64,000 nt of DNA from CAYNZV01 sp965217095. GTDB taxonomy: Bacteria > Latescibacterota > UBA2968 > UBA8231. Below the pieces are notes generated by a model. That model saw only the letters and a program-made list of their open reading frames with translations, had not been told where the DNA came from and ran no database searches. Below, in pieces: positions 55,152-64,000 of this stretch. Position numbers and translations under genes: made by a program. The stretch lies in the NCBI GenBank assembly GCA_965217095.1, contig OZ244235.1, forward strand, positions 3,472,001 through 3,536,000, given 5' to 3'. How positions within the stretch are numbered: the stretch's first letter is position 1; every line of letters begins with the position of its first letter.

Positions 55152-58124
55152 CTACTCCGCAGCCTGTGCGCCGCGGGCTTCGCAGTACGCCTTTTCCAGC
55201 AGCACCGACGGTGATAGGGCGGTAACCCCGGTGAAGTGTGCGATCTGCTGCCGGCACGAGAAGCCCGACGCCGCTACGCAGCCATCGTCGTCGAGCTTGC
55301 GCACGGCCGGTAGCAGTCGCAGCTCGCCCACGGCTCGCGAAATTTCGTAGTGCTCATACCCGAAGCCTCCCGCCATTCCGCAGCAACCGCTGTCCAGCAG
55401 CGTCACCTCGCAATCGGGGATCTTCGAGAGTAGCTGCTCCGCGGCATCGGTGCCCACCAGCGCCTTCTGGTGGCAGTGACCGTGCAGAAGGATGCGCCGC
55501 GCCGTCGCCGAAGGCAGATTGCTGCGCGCCTCACTGTCCCGGTTGAGGACGCTCTCCGCCCACTGCTCGAAGGTCACGCAGGCCGCCGCCACCTCTTCCG
55601 CCTCGTTCTTGGCGGCCCCGCGCTGCAGGTGCAGATGGTCGTCAACCACCGCGGAGTAACAGCTGGGCTCGCAGAAAACAATCGGCAAGCCTTGCCGTGC
55701 GAGCGGCAGTAGCGCCTGCGTCGTCGTCGCTGCCTGCTGTGCTGCCCGGTCGAGCATCCCCTTCGAAATCGCCGGCCGGCCGCAACAGACCCGCGGTGCG
55801 ATGACAACTTCATTCTGCCACCGCTTTGCCAACCGCACGGCGGCTATCAAGGTCTCGGGTTCGTAGTAATTGGAGAAGGTGTCGACAAACACGGCCACGT
55901 CGCCTCCCCTCTCGACCTCTTGTTGCCTTTTCCACCAGTCTTCGAACGTGCGCCGGGCAAATCGCGGCAGCGGCCGTCTGGGATCCAGACCCAGCCATTT
56001 CTCATTCAAACTCTTCGTCGTGCCGCTCGACATCAGCCAGTTCGATAGCGGCGCCAACCGGCTCCCCCAGTGGGCGATTCGGTCGCTCTGAGCCAGCCAT
56101 TGGGCACCGCGCGAGGCGCCGTGCCGCTTCCAGTACTGGTGCAGGAACTCGCTTTTCAGTCGCGCCATATCGACTCCGGTAGGGCATTCGCTCTTGCACG
56201 CTTTGCATTCGAGGCACAGATCGAGCACCGGCAGCAGCGCCGCGTACGTCAGCTCGGTCTGCGGCAGTTGCCCCGTCATGGCCAGCCGCAGCGCATTTGC
56301 CCGGCCCCGGGTCGAAGCGGTTTCGTCTCCGGTTGCCATATAGGAGGGACACATCGTCCCGGTCAGCCGTTTGCGGCAGGCGCCCACGCCACTGCACTGC
56401 TCCGCTGCTTCCACCATGCCGCCAAAGTCCGCGAAGTCGAACGCCGTCTGCGGCTCTTGCGGTTGGTTTGCTGCGCCGAATCTCAGGTTCGCCGTCAGCG
56501 GGGGTGCGTGTACGATCTTTCCCGGGTTCAGCAGACCGGCCGGGTCGAACGTGGCCTTCAATTGGCAGAACGCCTCATACAGGATCGGACCGAACATCTT
56601 CTCCTGGAAAGGCGCCCGCACCAATCCATCACCGTGCTCACCCGAAAGCGCCCCGCCGAATTCCAACACCAGGTCAGCCACGTCGTTGGCGATGCCTTCG
56701 AACCTCGCCACGCCCTCCGCCGTCTTCATGTTGACCACGGGCCGGATGTGCAGCAGTCCCACCGACGCGTGGGCGTAGAAACCGGCCTCGGTTTCGTACT
56801 TCCGGAGTATATCTTGAAACCGGGCGATATAATCGTGCAGGTGTTCCGGCGCTACCGCGGCGTCTTCCACGAAAGAAATCGACTTGGCGTCGCCGCGGTG
56901 CGACATCGACAGCCCCAGCGCCGCGCGCCGCAGCGCCCAGATCCGCTCCTGCGCGGGTTTGTCTGCGGCTCGGTATACGTGGTGTCCCAGCCCCTTGGCC
57001 TGCAACGACTCGACGAGGGCATCGATACGTCCGGGCAGCTCGGTTTCACCTTCGCCGAAAAATTCGACGATCAGTACGGCTCCCGGGTCACCCTCGATGA
57101 AATCGCGCAGCGGCTCGAACTCGGTGCGTCCCTGTGTCGTGTGGAAAATGAAGCGGTCGATGAGCTCGATGGCCGAGGGATTGTGCTCGAGAATCACGGG
57201 GGTAGCGGCCATCGCCTCGAGCAGGTCGTCGAACTGCACGGTACATACGGCGCGCGCCTTGGGCAGCGGCGCCAATCGCAGCGTTGCCGCCACCGTCAAC
57301 CCGAGCGTGCCCTCGGAACCGACGAGTATCCGCGCCATATTGAACCGCTCCGGCGAGACGAACTCGTCGAGGTTGTAACCACCAACCCGGCGCAGGATCT
57401 GCGGATAGTGCCGTTGAATCTCTTCCGCATGGGCCGAAGCGAGGTCGCGCACAATGCGGTAACACGCCCCCTCGCGATTGGTCCGGGCTGAGCGCTCCTC
57501 GAGCTCGCTGTCGGAGAGCCGGCGCATCTGCACCAGACTGGCATCCGCCAGCACCACCGACAGCTCTTCGACAAAATCGATCGTCTTGCCGTATACGATC
57601 GAACGGGTCCCCGAGGAGTTGTTGGCCAGCATGCCGCCGATCGTCGCCCGGTTCGACGTCGACAGGTCCAGCGGCAGCTGCAGACCGTGGGGTTTGAGCT
57701 CGGCATTGAGCTCGTCCAACACGATCCCCGGCTCTACCCGCACCACCTGGTTTTCGACGTCCAGGTCGAGCACTCGATTCATATGTTTCGCAAAATCGAG
57801 CTGCAGCCCGGCGCCGATCGCCTGTCCGGCCTGGGACGTTCCGCCCCCGCGCGCCGTGATCGATGCGCCGTGTCTTTCACACAACTTTACCGCCTGCACC
57901 ACGTCTTCGGCGGTCTTCGGCATCACCACCCCCAGCGGCATGATCTGGTAAACGCTGGCATCGGTGCAATGCATGGCGCGGTAGACGGGGTCGAAGCGTA
58001 CCTCTCCTGCGATCCGGGACTCTAGATCCTGCCGCAGCTCGTCGACCTGCAACGGACTGAGCTGGTCGCGCCCGTCGGGCGACGAGGCGCTTTTCGTCAA
58101 CAGGCGTCCGCTCGCCTCAGCCAT
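55152..58124 (-). CDS. FAD-linked and [4Fe-4S] oxidase fusion (GlcD-GlcF / D-lactate dehydrogenase-like)
   Basis: About 990 residues. FAD-binding PCMH domain (about 45-270) has ITARGGGTSQAGQAIGAGL and STSNRATIGGMLANNSSGTR. The FAD-oxidase C domain (about 280-520) has SGEHGDGLVR. An iron-sulfur region with CSGVGACRK and CLECKACKSECPTGVD follows, then CCG domains (RVCCGRPAISKG, SGCCGMAGGFGYE) at the C-terminus. It oxidises a 2-hydroxyacid such as glycolate or D-lactate and passes electrons to the quinone pool at the membrane. ATG 58124 overlaps the end of the aminotransferase gene by eight bases, so the two are coupled. It fuses subunits that are separate (GlcD, GlcF) in E. coli. Confidence 0.9.
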   Translation of the reverse strand: MAEASGRLLTKSASSPDGRDQLSPLQVDELRQDLESRIAGEVRFDPVYRAMHCTDASVYQIMPLGVVMPKTAEDVVQAVKLCERHGASITARGGGTSQAGQAIGAGLQLDFAKHMNRVLDLDVENQVVRVEPGIVLDELNAELKPHGLQLPLDLSTSNRATIGGMLANNSSGTRSIVYGKTIDFVEELSVVLADASLVQMRRLSDSELEERSARTNREGACYRIVRDLASAHAEEIQRHYPQILRRVGGYNLDEFVSPERFNMARILVGSEGTLGLTVAATLRLAPLPKARAVCTVQFDDLLEAMAATPVILEHNPSAIELIDRFIFHTTQGRTEFEPLRDFIEGDPGAVLIVEFFGEGETELPGRIDALVESLQAKGLGHHVYRAADKPAQERIWALRRAALGLSMSHRGDAKSISFVEDAAVAPEHLHDYIARFQDILRKYETEAGFYAHASVGLLHIRPVVNMKTAEGVARFEGIANDVADLVLEFGGALSGEHGDGLVRAPFQEKMFGPILYEAFCQLKATFDPAGLLNPGKIVHAPPLTANLRFGAANQPQEPQTAFDFADFGGMVEAAEQCSGVGACRKRLTGTMCPSYMATGDETASTRGRANALRLAMTGQLPQTELTYAALLPVLDLCLECKACKSECPTGVDMARLKSEFLHQYWKRHGASRGAQWLAQSDRIAHWGSRLAPLSNWLMSSGTTKSLNEKWLGLDPRRPLPRFARRTFEDWWKRQQEVERGGDVAVFVDTFSNYYEPETLIAAVRLAKRWQNEVVIAPRVCCGRPAISKGMLDRAAQQAATTTQALLPLARQGLPIVFCEPSCYSAVVDDHLHLQRGAAKNEAEEVAAACVTFEQWAESVLNRDSEARSNLPSATARRILLHGHCHQKALVGTDAAEQLLSKIPDCEVTLLDSGCCGMAGGFGYEHYEISRAVGELRLLPAVRKLDDDGCVAASGFSCRQQIAHFTGVTALSPSVLLEKAYCEARGAQAAE

Positions 58125-59283
58125 TACCGTCAGCGAGGTAGGCCAATGCTTCCGCCAGGCCTCGCTCATCGTGTGGAATACGCGTCAGCCGCAACCCCAT
58201 CGCCACCCCGCTCAGGGTTCCGGCCAGCATCAGCTCGTTGAAGGCGCCCAGGTGTCCGATGCGAAAGACTTTGCCCTGAAGCTTTCCAAGCCCGGTACCT
58301 AGCGACATGTCGAAGCGTTCGAGGATTGCCCGCCGCAGGTCATCTGCGTCGTGCCCTTCGGGTGTCAGTACTGCAGTCAGGGTCGGCGAGTACTCCTCCC
58401 GTCTTCGGGCGAGCAGCTCGAGTCCCCATCCCGTTACCGCTCGTCGCGTCGCTTCCGCGAGGCGTCGGTGTCGCCGGTACACCGCGCTCAAACTCTCTTC
58501 CAGGAGCATGGTCAGCGCCTCGTCGAGACCAAACAGCAAGGTGGTGGCTGGAGTGTAGGGAAAGAATCCGCGCTCATTGGCCTCCCGGATCGGCTCCCAG
58601 TCCCAATAGGAGCGCGGCATTCGAGCGCCCTTGCTCGCGGCAAGCGCTTTGGAACTCAGGGCGTTGAACCCCAAACCCGGAGGCAACATCAGCCCCTTCT
58701 GCGATCCTGCCACGGTCACGTCCACGCCCCATTCGTCGTGGCGGTACTCAACCGCCCCCAGTGACGAGATCGCGTCCACGATCAACAGCGCCGAGTGGTT
58801 CGCCGCATCCATAGCCTGTCGGACGGCCGCCACATCACTCGTTGTGCCCGTCGATGTTTCGTTGTGCAGCATCGCGACCGCTTTGATCGCGTGATCCGCA
58901 TCTTCGCGCAACCGTGTCTCTACCAGGTCCGCGTCCACCCCCATGCCCCAATCTCCTGGCGCGAGCTCTACCACAAGCCCGAGCTGGCTCGCCAGCTTGC
59001 TCCACTGCACGGCGAAGTGCCCGGTCTCGAACATCAACACCTTGTCCCCCGGCGCCAGGGTGTTGACGAGAGCCGCTTCCCATGCGCCCGTGCCCGACGA
59101 CGAGTAGCCGATCACCGGTCCTTGCGTGGCGAACACCTGGGCAAGTCGCTCGAGAATCGACAACGTCAATTGCGCGAACTCCGGACCTCGATGGTCGATG
59201 ACCGAACGAGCCATCGCAAGTTGCACGCGCTCGGGCACATTCGTCGGCCCGGGTATCTGCAGGAAGTGGCGCCCTGTATTCAT
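58117..59283 (-). CDS. Alanine/serine-glyoxylate aminotransferase family protein (class V)
   Basis: A 388-residue PLP enzyme. N-terminal FLQIPGPTNVPERVQLAMAR and HRGPEFAQL are typical of AGXT/SPT. The PLP lysine lies in VTVAGSQKGLMLPPGLGF (about 203), preceded by VDAISSLGAVEY with the Asp that contacts the PLP ring nitrogen. It converts glyoxylate to glycine using an amino donor. Coupling to the downstream glycolate-oxidase-like gene gives a glycolate to glyoxylate to glycine route. Confidence 0.9.
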   Translation of the reverse strand: MNTGRHFLQIPGPTNVPERVQLAMARSVIDHRGPEFAQLTLSILERLAQVFATQGPVIGYSSSGTGAWEAALVNTLAPGDKVLMFETGHFAVQWSKLASQLGLVVELAPGDWGMGVDADLVETRLREDADHAIKAVAMLHNETSTGTTSDVAAVRQAMDAANHSALLIVDAISSLGAVEYRHDEWGVDVTVAGSQKGLMLPPGLGFNALSSKALAASKGARMPRSYWDWEPIREANERGFFPYTPATTLLFGLDEALTMLLEESLSAVYRRHRRLAEATRRAVTGWGLELLARRREEYSPTLTAVLTPEGHDADDLRRAILERFDMSLGTGLGKLQGKVFRIGHLGAFNELMLAGTLSGVAMGLRLTRIPHDERGLAEALAYLADGNG

Positions 59284-59617
59284 TGCTCTGTTCGGTTACC
59301 GGTCGGATCTGGAGAATAGGTGTCGCGCCACGTCTTGGAAGCCTGAGATTTCGATGGCGAAGTGGTAACGCGCGGGAATATATGAAGGGCGAGGACCACG
59401 GGCGAATACCGATTGGTTTGACACCCGAGGCTCGGTGCGTCCGCCGGATACGACTATTATGTCCTCCATGAGGCCGTTTGGGGATCCGTAGACACAACGG
59501 TCGATGTTATGAGCTACCGGGTCGTTTTTCGTGCGGGCCGTGGTGGGTTTTACCGAGGATAGTCGGCTATATTGATACGGCGTCACCTTAAGTAGTCGGA
59601 TTGGGAAAGGCAAGTTC
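59284..59617. other. Divergent promoter region
   Basis: 334 bases lie between the leftward aminotransferase and the rightward SagB-like gene. Both promoters must lie here. I see no unmistakable -35/-10 pair, operator palindrome or RNA gene. Confidence 0.45.
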
Positions 59618-61255
59618 ATGAAAGTTAGCGATAGTCTGCAGCCAGTTTTGGACTATCACCAGGTCACGAAGCACTCCTTCCATCACTATGCCCCGGGTCC
59701 AGGGTATATGGACTGGGCTACTCAGCCGAATCCATTTCGCCGGTTTGCGGGCGCGCCGTTCCAGCCGTTGCAGAAGATCCCGCCAACAGATGAACCGCTG
59801 TACGATGAGGCATTCGTACCGGGTCGAATACCCACCGTGGCCGTAAACCAGCTGAGCATTTCCCAGTTGTTCTATGACAGCCTGGCGATATCGGCTTGGA
59901 AAAGTACCGGCGAGAGCAGTTGGGCACTTCGGGTCAATCCCTCAAGCGGCAATTTGCACCCGACAGAGGGCTACCTGATTTGCGGACCCATCGAGAACCT
60001 CTGCACCAGCCCCATTGTTGGCCACTATGCTCCGAAGGAACACGGCTTGGAGATTCGAACGCAGTTTTCGTTGGAGTTGTGGCAAAGCTTGTCTGCGAGA
60101 TTCCCAGAGAACGTCTTCTTCATTGGCCTGACATCGATTCACTGGCGCGAGGCTTGGAAGTACGGGAAGCGCGCTTTTCGTTACTGCCAGCATGACGCTG
60201 GTCACGCCATCGGTGCTATCGCCATCGGTGCGGCGGCGATGGGCTGGCGGACGAGGATCCTGGAGGATTTGGGTTACGATGAGTTAGGGCTGCTCATGGG
60301 CACATTTCAAGAGCATGATGCCGAACGAGAAGAACCTGATGTGCTGTTGGCCATAACTCCGTCGCAGGAAGACATTGAGGAGTCAGGTCTTCCGATTGAT
60401 CGTGTGCGGAACTTCGAGTCGCTAGACTGGCAAGGCCAACCCAATCGACTGAGTACGTCCCAGGTTGATTGGGGCATGGACGAGATTGCAAAAGCTACCA
60501 GGAATCGGCACGGCTCCAGTCGGTCTGAGGATTTCCACAATCCACCGCACCCACGCTCTCCGTCAATTCGTCCAGTCTCCCTGCGTAGAATGGTTCGCCA
60601 GCGTCGCAGCGCGGTCTCCATGGACGGAGAAACGCACATGTCCCGGGACACCTTCTATCGCATCCTTCAAAAGACTGTGGCGGTCCCGGCCAACATACCT
60701 TTCAACGTGTTCCCGTGGAGGCCGCGCATACACCTGGCCATCTTTGTTCACCGCGTGGATGATCTGGCTCCGGGACTATACTTCTTGCTGCGCGACCCTG
60801 CACAGCGAAGGGCCCTGGAAACAGCCTTGACTCAGGATTTCGAATGGCGTCGCCCTATCGGATGTCCGGAATATCTGGAGTTGTTCTGTCTCGTTGAAGG
60901 TGATGTGCAAAATGCCGCCCGGCAGATCTCCTGCGGGCAGGACATTGCAAGCGATGGTTGTTTCAGCCTCGGAATGATTGCTGACTATGCGGAATCACTG
61001 AAACAACACGGTCCCTGGTTTTATCCGCGACTCTTTTGGGAAGCCGGCGCCATCGGCCAGGTGCTCTATTTGGAAGCTGAAGCCGCCGGCATCAGAAGCA
61101 CTGGCATCGGATGTTACTTCGACGACCCCATGCACGAAATCCTCGGTCTCAAGGACCAAAAATATCAGGACCTTTACCACTTCACGATCGGCGAACCCGT
61201 TGAGGACGCCCGGCTAACCACCCTCCCGTCCTACCCGGATGAGAGTCCGGATTGA
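59618..61255 (+). CDS. SagB-type tandem nitroreductase-fold protein
   Basis: 545 residues with two FMN-binding nitroreductase-like halves. The first (about 70-270) has SWALRVNPSSGNLHPTEGYL, the SagB signature region, and HDAGHAIGAIAIGAAAMGW. The second (about 310-520) has SLRRMVRQRRSAVSMDG and ARQISCGQDIASDGCFSLGMI. SagB-like enzymes oxidise azolines in modified peptides, but many tandem forms are not linked to peptide synthesis. No YcaO, cyclodehydratase or precursor peptide gene is seen nearby, so another dehydrogenation is possible. ATG 59618 has a weak AAGG upstream. Confidence 0.85.
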   Translation: MKVSDSLQPVLDYHQVTKHSFHHYAPGPGYMDWATQPNPFRRFAGAPFQPLQKIPPTDEPLYDEAFVPGRIPTVAVNQLSISQLFYDSLAISAWKSTGESSWALRVNPSSGNLHPTEGYLICGPIENLCTSPIVGHYAPKEHGLEIRTQFSLELWQSLSARFPENVFFIGLTSIHWREAWKYGKRAFRYCQHDAGHAIGAIAIGAAAMGWRTRILEDLGYDELGLLMGTFQEHDAEREEPDVLLAITPSQEDIEESGLPIDRVRNFESLDWQGQPNRLSTSQVDWGMDEIAKATRNRHGSSRSEDFHNPPHPRSPSIRPVSLRRMVRQRRSAVSMDGETHMSRDTFYRILQKTVAVPANIPFNVFPWRPRIHLAIFVHRVDDLAPGLYFLLRDPAQRRALETALTQDFEWRRPIGCPEYLELFCLVEGDVQNAARQISCGQDIASDGCFSLGMIADYAESLKQHGPWFYPRLFWEAGAIGQVLYLEAEAAGIRSTGIGCYFDDPMHEILGLKDQKYQDLYHFTIGEPVEDARLTTLPSYPDESPD

Positions 61256-61355
61256 AGATCAGGTCGACTCGACGATAGACCCCCGTTTCGGCGAACGATG
61301 TCCCATCGGCGTAGGGCGCATCGTGGGTAATCTCGACTTCAACGACGGGCATGGG

Positions 61356-62336
61356 TTACCCGTCGGCCAAAGCTTCCCTTACGCCTGCAGCAATTTTGTC
61401 CCGGTTCGGAAATACGTGGTCTTCAAGACGGGGACTATACGGAATCGGTACAGGGAGGGCACAGATGCGCTTCACCGGCGCTTTCATCCTCGCGAACGTC
61501 TCGCGATGCTCGGTGACCACGGCGCTAATCTCAGCCGACGCGCCGGCGGTCGGACAGGCTTCGTCGGCAATGACGAGCCGGCCGGTTTTTCGCACGGAGG
61601 CACGAATGGCAGCGTGATCGAGGGGGACGAGTGTGCGCGGATCGATCACTTCGACGGAAACGCCCTCGCGCTCGAGGGTCTCGGCGGCGGCGAGCGCCTC
61701 GTGCACGAGCCAGGCCAGGGCAACCACCGTGACATCGCTACCCTCGCGTTTCGTGTCGGCCTTGCCCAATGGTACGGTGTAGTCTTCTTCGGGCACCTCG
61801 CCTTCAAGGCTCATGAGCCGAGAGGACTCGAACGAGATGACAGGGTTGTCGTCGCGGATCACCGACTTGAGCAGCCCCTTCATGTCGTAGGGCGTTGAAG
61901 GCAACACCATCTTGAGGCCCGCCAGGTTCATGAACATCGAGTAAGGACTCTGGGAGTGTTGCGCGGCAAGCTGCATACCGCCGCCGACGGAAGTGCGAAA
62001 TGCGATGGGAAACTTCGCCTGGCCGCCAAACATGTAATGGATTTTGGACGCCTGGTTCACGATCTGGTCCATGGCAACGAAAGAAAACGTTACCATGCTC
62101 CAGTTGACGATCGGTCGATAGCCCGACCCCGCCGCGCCAATGGCGAGGCCGGTGAAAGCGCCTTCGGCGATGGGTGTGGCACGCACCCGCTCGGGGCCGA
62201 ACTCATCGACAAGAGCCGTCGGGGCATCGGTAGCGAGGTGAAACGTCGTGGGATCGCGTCTCATCTCCTCGACGAGTGCTTCCATTCCTGCTTGAGCGTA
62301 TGAGATTCTTCGCATGGCGGGGTTGCCCCTAGTCAT
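61356..62336 (-). CDS. 2-oxoacid dehydrogenase E1 beta subunit (pyruvate/acetoin type)
   Basis: 326 residues. Transketolase-like pyrimidine-binding and C-terminal domains: RVRATPIAEGAFTGLAIGAA (the glutamate that activates TPP), VNWSMVTFSFVAMDQIVNQASK, GGGMQLAAQHSQSPYSMFM, VEVIDPRTLVPLD, VIADEACPTAGASAEI. ATG 62336 follows the alpha subunit's TAG immediately. No E2/E3 is seen within the window. It could serve a pyruvate, acetoin or branched-chain type complex, or a stand-alone E1. Confidence 0.9.
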   Translation of the reverse strand: MTRGNPAMRRISYAQAGMEALVEEMRRDPTTFHLATDAPTALVDEFGPERVRATPIAEGAFTGLAIGAAGSGYRPIVNWSMVTFSFVAMDQIVNQASKIHYMFGGQAKFPIAFRTSVGGGMQLAAQHSQSPYSMFMNLAGLKMVLPSTPYDMKGLLKSVIRDDNPVISFESSRLMSLEGEVPEEDYTVPLGKADTKREGSDVTVVALAWLVHEALAAAETLEREGVSVEVIDPRTLVPLDHAAIRASVRKTGRLVIADEACPTAGASAEISAVVTEHRETFARMKAPVKRICALPVPIPYSPRLEDHVFPNRDKIAAGVREALADG

Positions 62337-63302
62337 CTAATCTGCAAACACGTCTTCTACAGCCGTTTCCGGCTCGGGAAACGGGCTGTCTTCGGCAAAT
62401 TCGACCGCGCCTTCGATCGCCGCAAGGATTTCGCCATCCATCTCTTGCCACCCTTCCTCGTTCAGAATCCCCTGCGCCATCAGATCGTCGGTAAGGCGTT
62501 TGATCGGTTCCTTCTGCAGCCACGATTCGATCTCTTCTTGCGGACGTCGATCCGCTTGTCCTGGTCTTTCGGTATGCATGCGCAAGCGGTAGGTCTTGCA
62601 TTCGATGAGGGTGGGGCCTTCACCGGCTCGCGCCCGGTTTACCGCGGCCGTGGCGACTTCATAGATGGCCAGTACATCGTTCCCGTCCACGACCTCCCCC
62701 GGGATGCCGTAGCCGGCCGCTCGCGCCGCCACGTCGCCAAGGGCGAGGGTGTCTGCAGCGGCGGTATTGGAGGCCCAGAGGTTGTTCTCGCAGACGTAAA
62801 GCATCGGAAGCTTCCACGTCGCGGCGATGTTGATCGACTCGTGGAAGGGTCCGGCGTTCGAAGCCCCGTCCCCAAAGAAGGATACCGCAACACGCCCCTT
62901 GCCTTCGAGTTGGGCTGCCAGAGCAGCACCGGTTACGATGGGAATGCCACCGGCGACGATGCCGTTCGCCCCCAGCATGCCGATGCTGAAATCGGCGATG
63001 TGCATGGAGCCCCCTTTGCCTTTGCAATAACCGGTTTGTTTGCCGTAGAGCTCGGCCATCATCCTCTTCAAATCAGCGCCCTTGGCAATACAATGCCCAT
63101 GACCGCGGTGGGTGCTGATGATCTGATCGTCCTCGTTCAGGGCAGCGCACACTCCCACGGCGACGGCTTCTTCGCCGATGTAGCAATGGACAACGCCAAA
63201 AATGGCGCCTGACCGATAGTCATCGGACGCGCGCTCCTCGAAGCGACGGATCGTCTGCATCGAGCGCAGCATCTCAAGCTGTTCCTCAGCTGTGGGTGCC
63301 AT
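62337..63302 (-). CDS. 2-oxoacid dehydrogenase E1 alpha subunit (pyruvate/acetoin type)
   Basis: 321 residues with the TPP/Mg binding motif in FFGDGASNAGPFHESINIAA (start) and VCENNLWASNT (NN end). Earlier are IRRFEERASDDY and ISTHRGHGHCIAKGADL, with KGKGGSMHIAD typical of acetoin/pyruvate E1 alpha. It pairs with the beta subunit to decarboxylate a 2-oxoacid. Start ATG 63302 is well placed at the N-terminal family boundary. Confidence 0.9.
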   Translation of the reverse strand: MAPTAEEQLEMLRSMQTIRRFEERASDDYRSGAIFGVVHCYIGEEAVAVGVCAALNEDDQIISTHRGHGHCIAKGADLKRMMAELYGKQTGYCKGKGGSMHIADFSIGMLGANGIVAGGIPIVTGAALAAQLEGKGRVAVSFFGDGASNAGPFHESINIAATWKLPMLYVCENNLWASNTAAADTLALGDVAARAAGYGIPGEVVDGNDVLAIYEVATAAVNRARAGEGPTLIECKTYRLRMHTERPGQADRRPQEEIESWLQKEPIKRLTDDLMAQGILNEEGWQEMDGEILAAIEGAVEFAEDSPFPEPETAVEDVFAD

Positions 63303-63375
63303 TCTTACCGTTCCTCATGATGCGGGCCGGCTGGCGGGCTTGCGCCGCGGTCGCGGCCCGGGTTCACATGCCGAA

Positions 63376-64000
63376 TCAAGGGTCCGGGGGTGCATACAGG
63401 GCGAGCTCACTGGCGACGTCGTAGGTGAGCTGTGCAAGTTCCTGGTCCGACTCGCCGCGACGCGGAGTGATCACCTCGAAGGTCCAGAAGCCGCGGTAGC
63501 CGACATCCAGTAGTGCCTGTCGGATCGCCTTCCAGTCAAGATCGCCCTGGGTCGGGGCCCAGTGATTGTCCTGCGGATCCTCGCCATCGACATCCTGCAG
63601 GTGTGTTCCCCACAGTCGCTCGCCGGCGGTGAGGATCTCTGCCACTGGATCATTGCCTTTCGTCCAGGCATGCCCGGTATCGATTACGAGCCCTACTGCC
63701 GCTTCGGGATACGGCTCCACGAGAGCTCGCAGTTCGGTCATCGTCAGAAACGGGTAGTGGCAGTGATAAGGCAGATTTTCCAGCAACATCCGCACCCCTG
63801 TCGTGTTTGCGACCGGCACCAGTTCATCGAGTGATCGGCGGGTTGCATCGGTCATGATCTGCGTGAGCTCGGGACGTCCCTCGTTCTCGACGAAATTCGG
63901 ATTGGGCACCGGGTGAATGACCATGCCGGCGGCGCCAAGTTCGCCGGAAAGACGCAGATAGTTGCTCAACACGCCGACCTTTTCGGTACGCCACTCCTCG
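63376..64000 (-). CDS. Sugar phosphate isomerase/epimerase (TIM barrel), partial at window edge
   Basis: The frame is open to the last base, so only the C-terminal 207 or so residues are in the window. Family segments are VRMLLENLPYHCHYPFLTM (metal-binding Glu region), GLVIDTGHAWTKGNDP (D-T-G-H), LWGTHLQDVDGEDPQDNHW (H-x-x-D) and GFWTFEVITPR (final Glu), which make up the usual divalent-metal site. The substrate is unknown. It is a relative of the remnant at 12.4 kb. Confidence 0.85.
   Translation of the reverse strand, partial: EEWRTEKVGVLSNYLRLSGELGAAGMVIHPVPNPNFVENEGRPELTQIMTDATRRSLDELVPVANTTGVRMLLENLPYHCHYPFLTMTELRALVEPYPEAAVGLVIDTGHAWTKGNDPVAEILTAGERLWGTHLQDVDGEDPQDNHWAPTQGDLDWKAIRQALLDVGYRGFWTFEVITPRRGESDQELAQLTYDVASELALYAPPDP

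Noticed and set aside
56070..57491. 473-codon plus-strand frame opposite the FAD/iron-sulfur oxidase
   Set aside because: An antisense shadow of a well-conserved enzyme in GC-rich DNA; no recognisable protein features.

Overview
The window looks like a chromosomal segment of an uncultured Gram-negative bacterium. Support comes from a predicted lipoprotein with an LPP20-like domain, an outer-membrane-protein-like/CsgG-like protein, an NtrC-type sigma-54 activator, Shine-Dalgarno-led genes and many families common in glycan-degrading environmental MAGs (GH42, GHL6-like proteins, sialidases, sulfatase and FGE, DUF6785, CaiB, DUF3830). I cannot fix the phylum. Base composition is fairly GC-rich, except about 2.4-4.05 kb, which is AT-richer and looks foreign or rearranged.

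Layout. 0.1-3.84 kb: a module bounded by a 51-bp inverted repeat, holding a GHL6/beta-galactosidase-like gene, an AroE-like gene and a broken sugar ABC permease. 4.1-8.8 kb: class I aldolase, PfkB kinase, a sialidase tail cut at a 9-bp tandem repeat, and a GH42 protein. 9-13.6 kb: a broken APH kinase, an ankyrin lipoprotein, histidine phosphatase and metallophosphoesterase genes, then a graveyard of isomerase, sulfatase and VCBS fragments. 13.6-18.4 kb: a DUF6785 membrane protein, then an IS1380 element between a truncated enolase-superfamily gene and a truncated nitrilase. 18.6-31 kb: small accessory genes (AAC(2')-like fragment, GrpB, Uup, FGE, GH32/43-like pseudogene, epimerase, HigBA, methyltransferases, HDOD response regulator, VapBC remnant). 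31-33.2 kb: a GMC oxidoreductase with its small subunit. 33.3-37.9 kb: two-component genes (hybrid kinase, NtrC-type regulator, REC-PP2C remnant). 38-43.7 kb: an LPP20/porin/CsgG-like envelope locus split by an IS1595 element. 43.9-48.2 kb: a sialidase and a very large broken CPBP protease gene. 48.5-52.8 kb: a coherent catabolic operon (CaiB CoA-transferase, enoyl-CoA hydratase, DUF3830-like, amidohydrolase, Asp/Glu-racemase fold). 52.9-55 kb: a paralogue of the first GHL6 gene. 55.1-64 kb: glycolate oxidase-like fusion plus aminotransferase, a divergent SagB-like double nitroreductase, ketoacid dehydrogenase E1 alpha/beta, and a TIM-barrel isomerase cut by the window edge.

Functional themes. 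Sialidases, GH42, GHL6-like proteins, sulfatase remnants and an FGE suggest use of sulfated or sialylated glycans. The sugar kinase/aldolase pair would handle released sugars. The 48.5-52.8 kb operon suggests CoA-dependent breakdown of a small carboxylic acid, and the 55-59 kb pair suggests interconversion of 2-hydroxyacid, glyoxylate and glycine.

The most striking property is decay. About twenty genes are truncated, frameshifted or interrupted. At least some of the lesions are structural (a 13-bp tandem duplication, IS insertions, internal deletions), so sequencing error alone cannot explain them.
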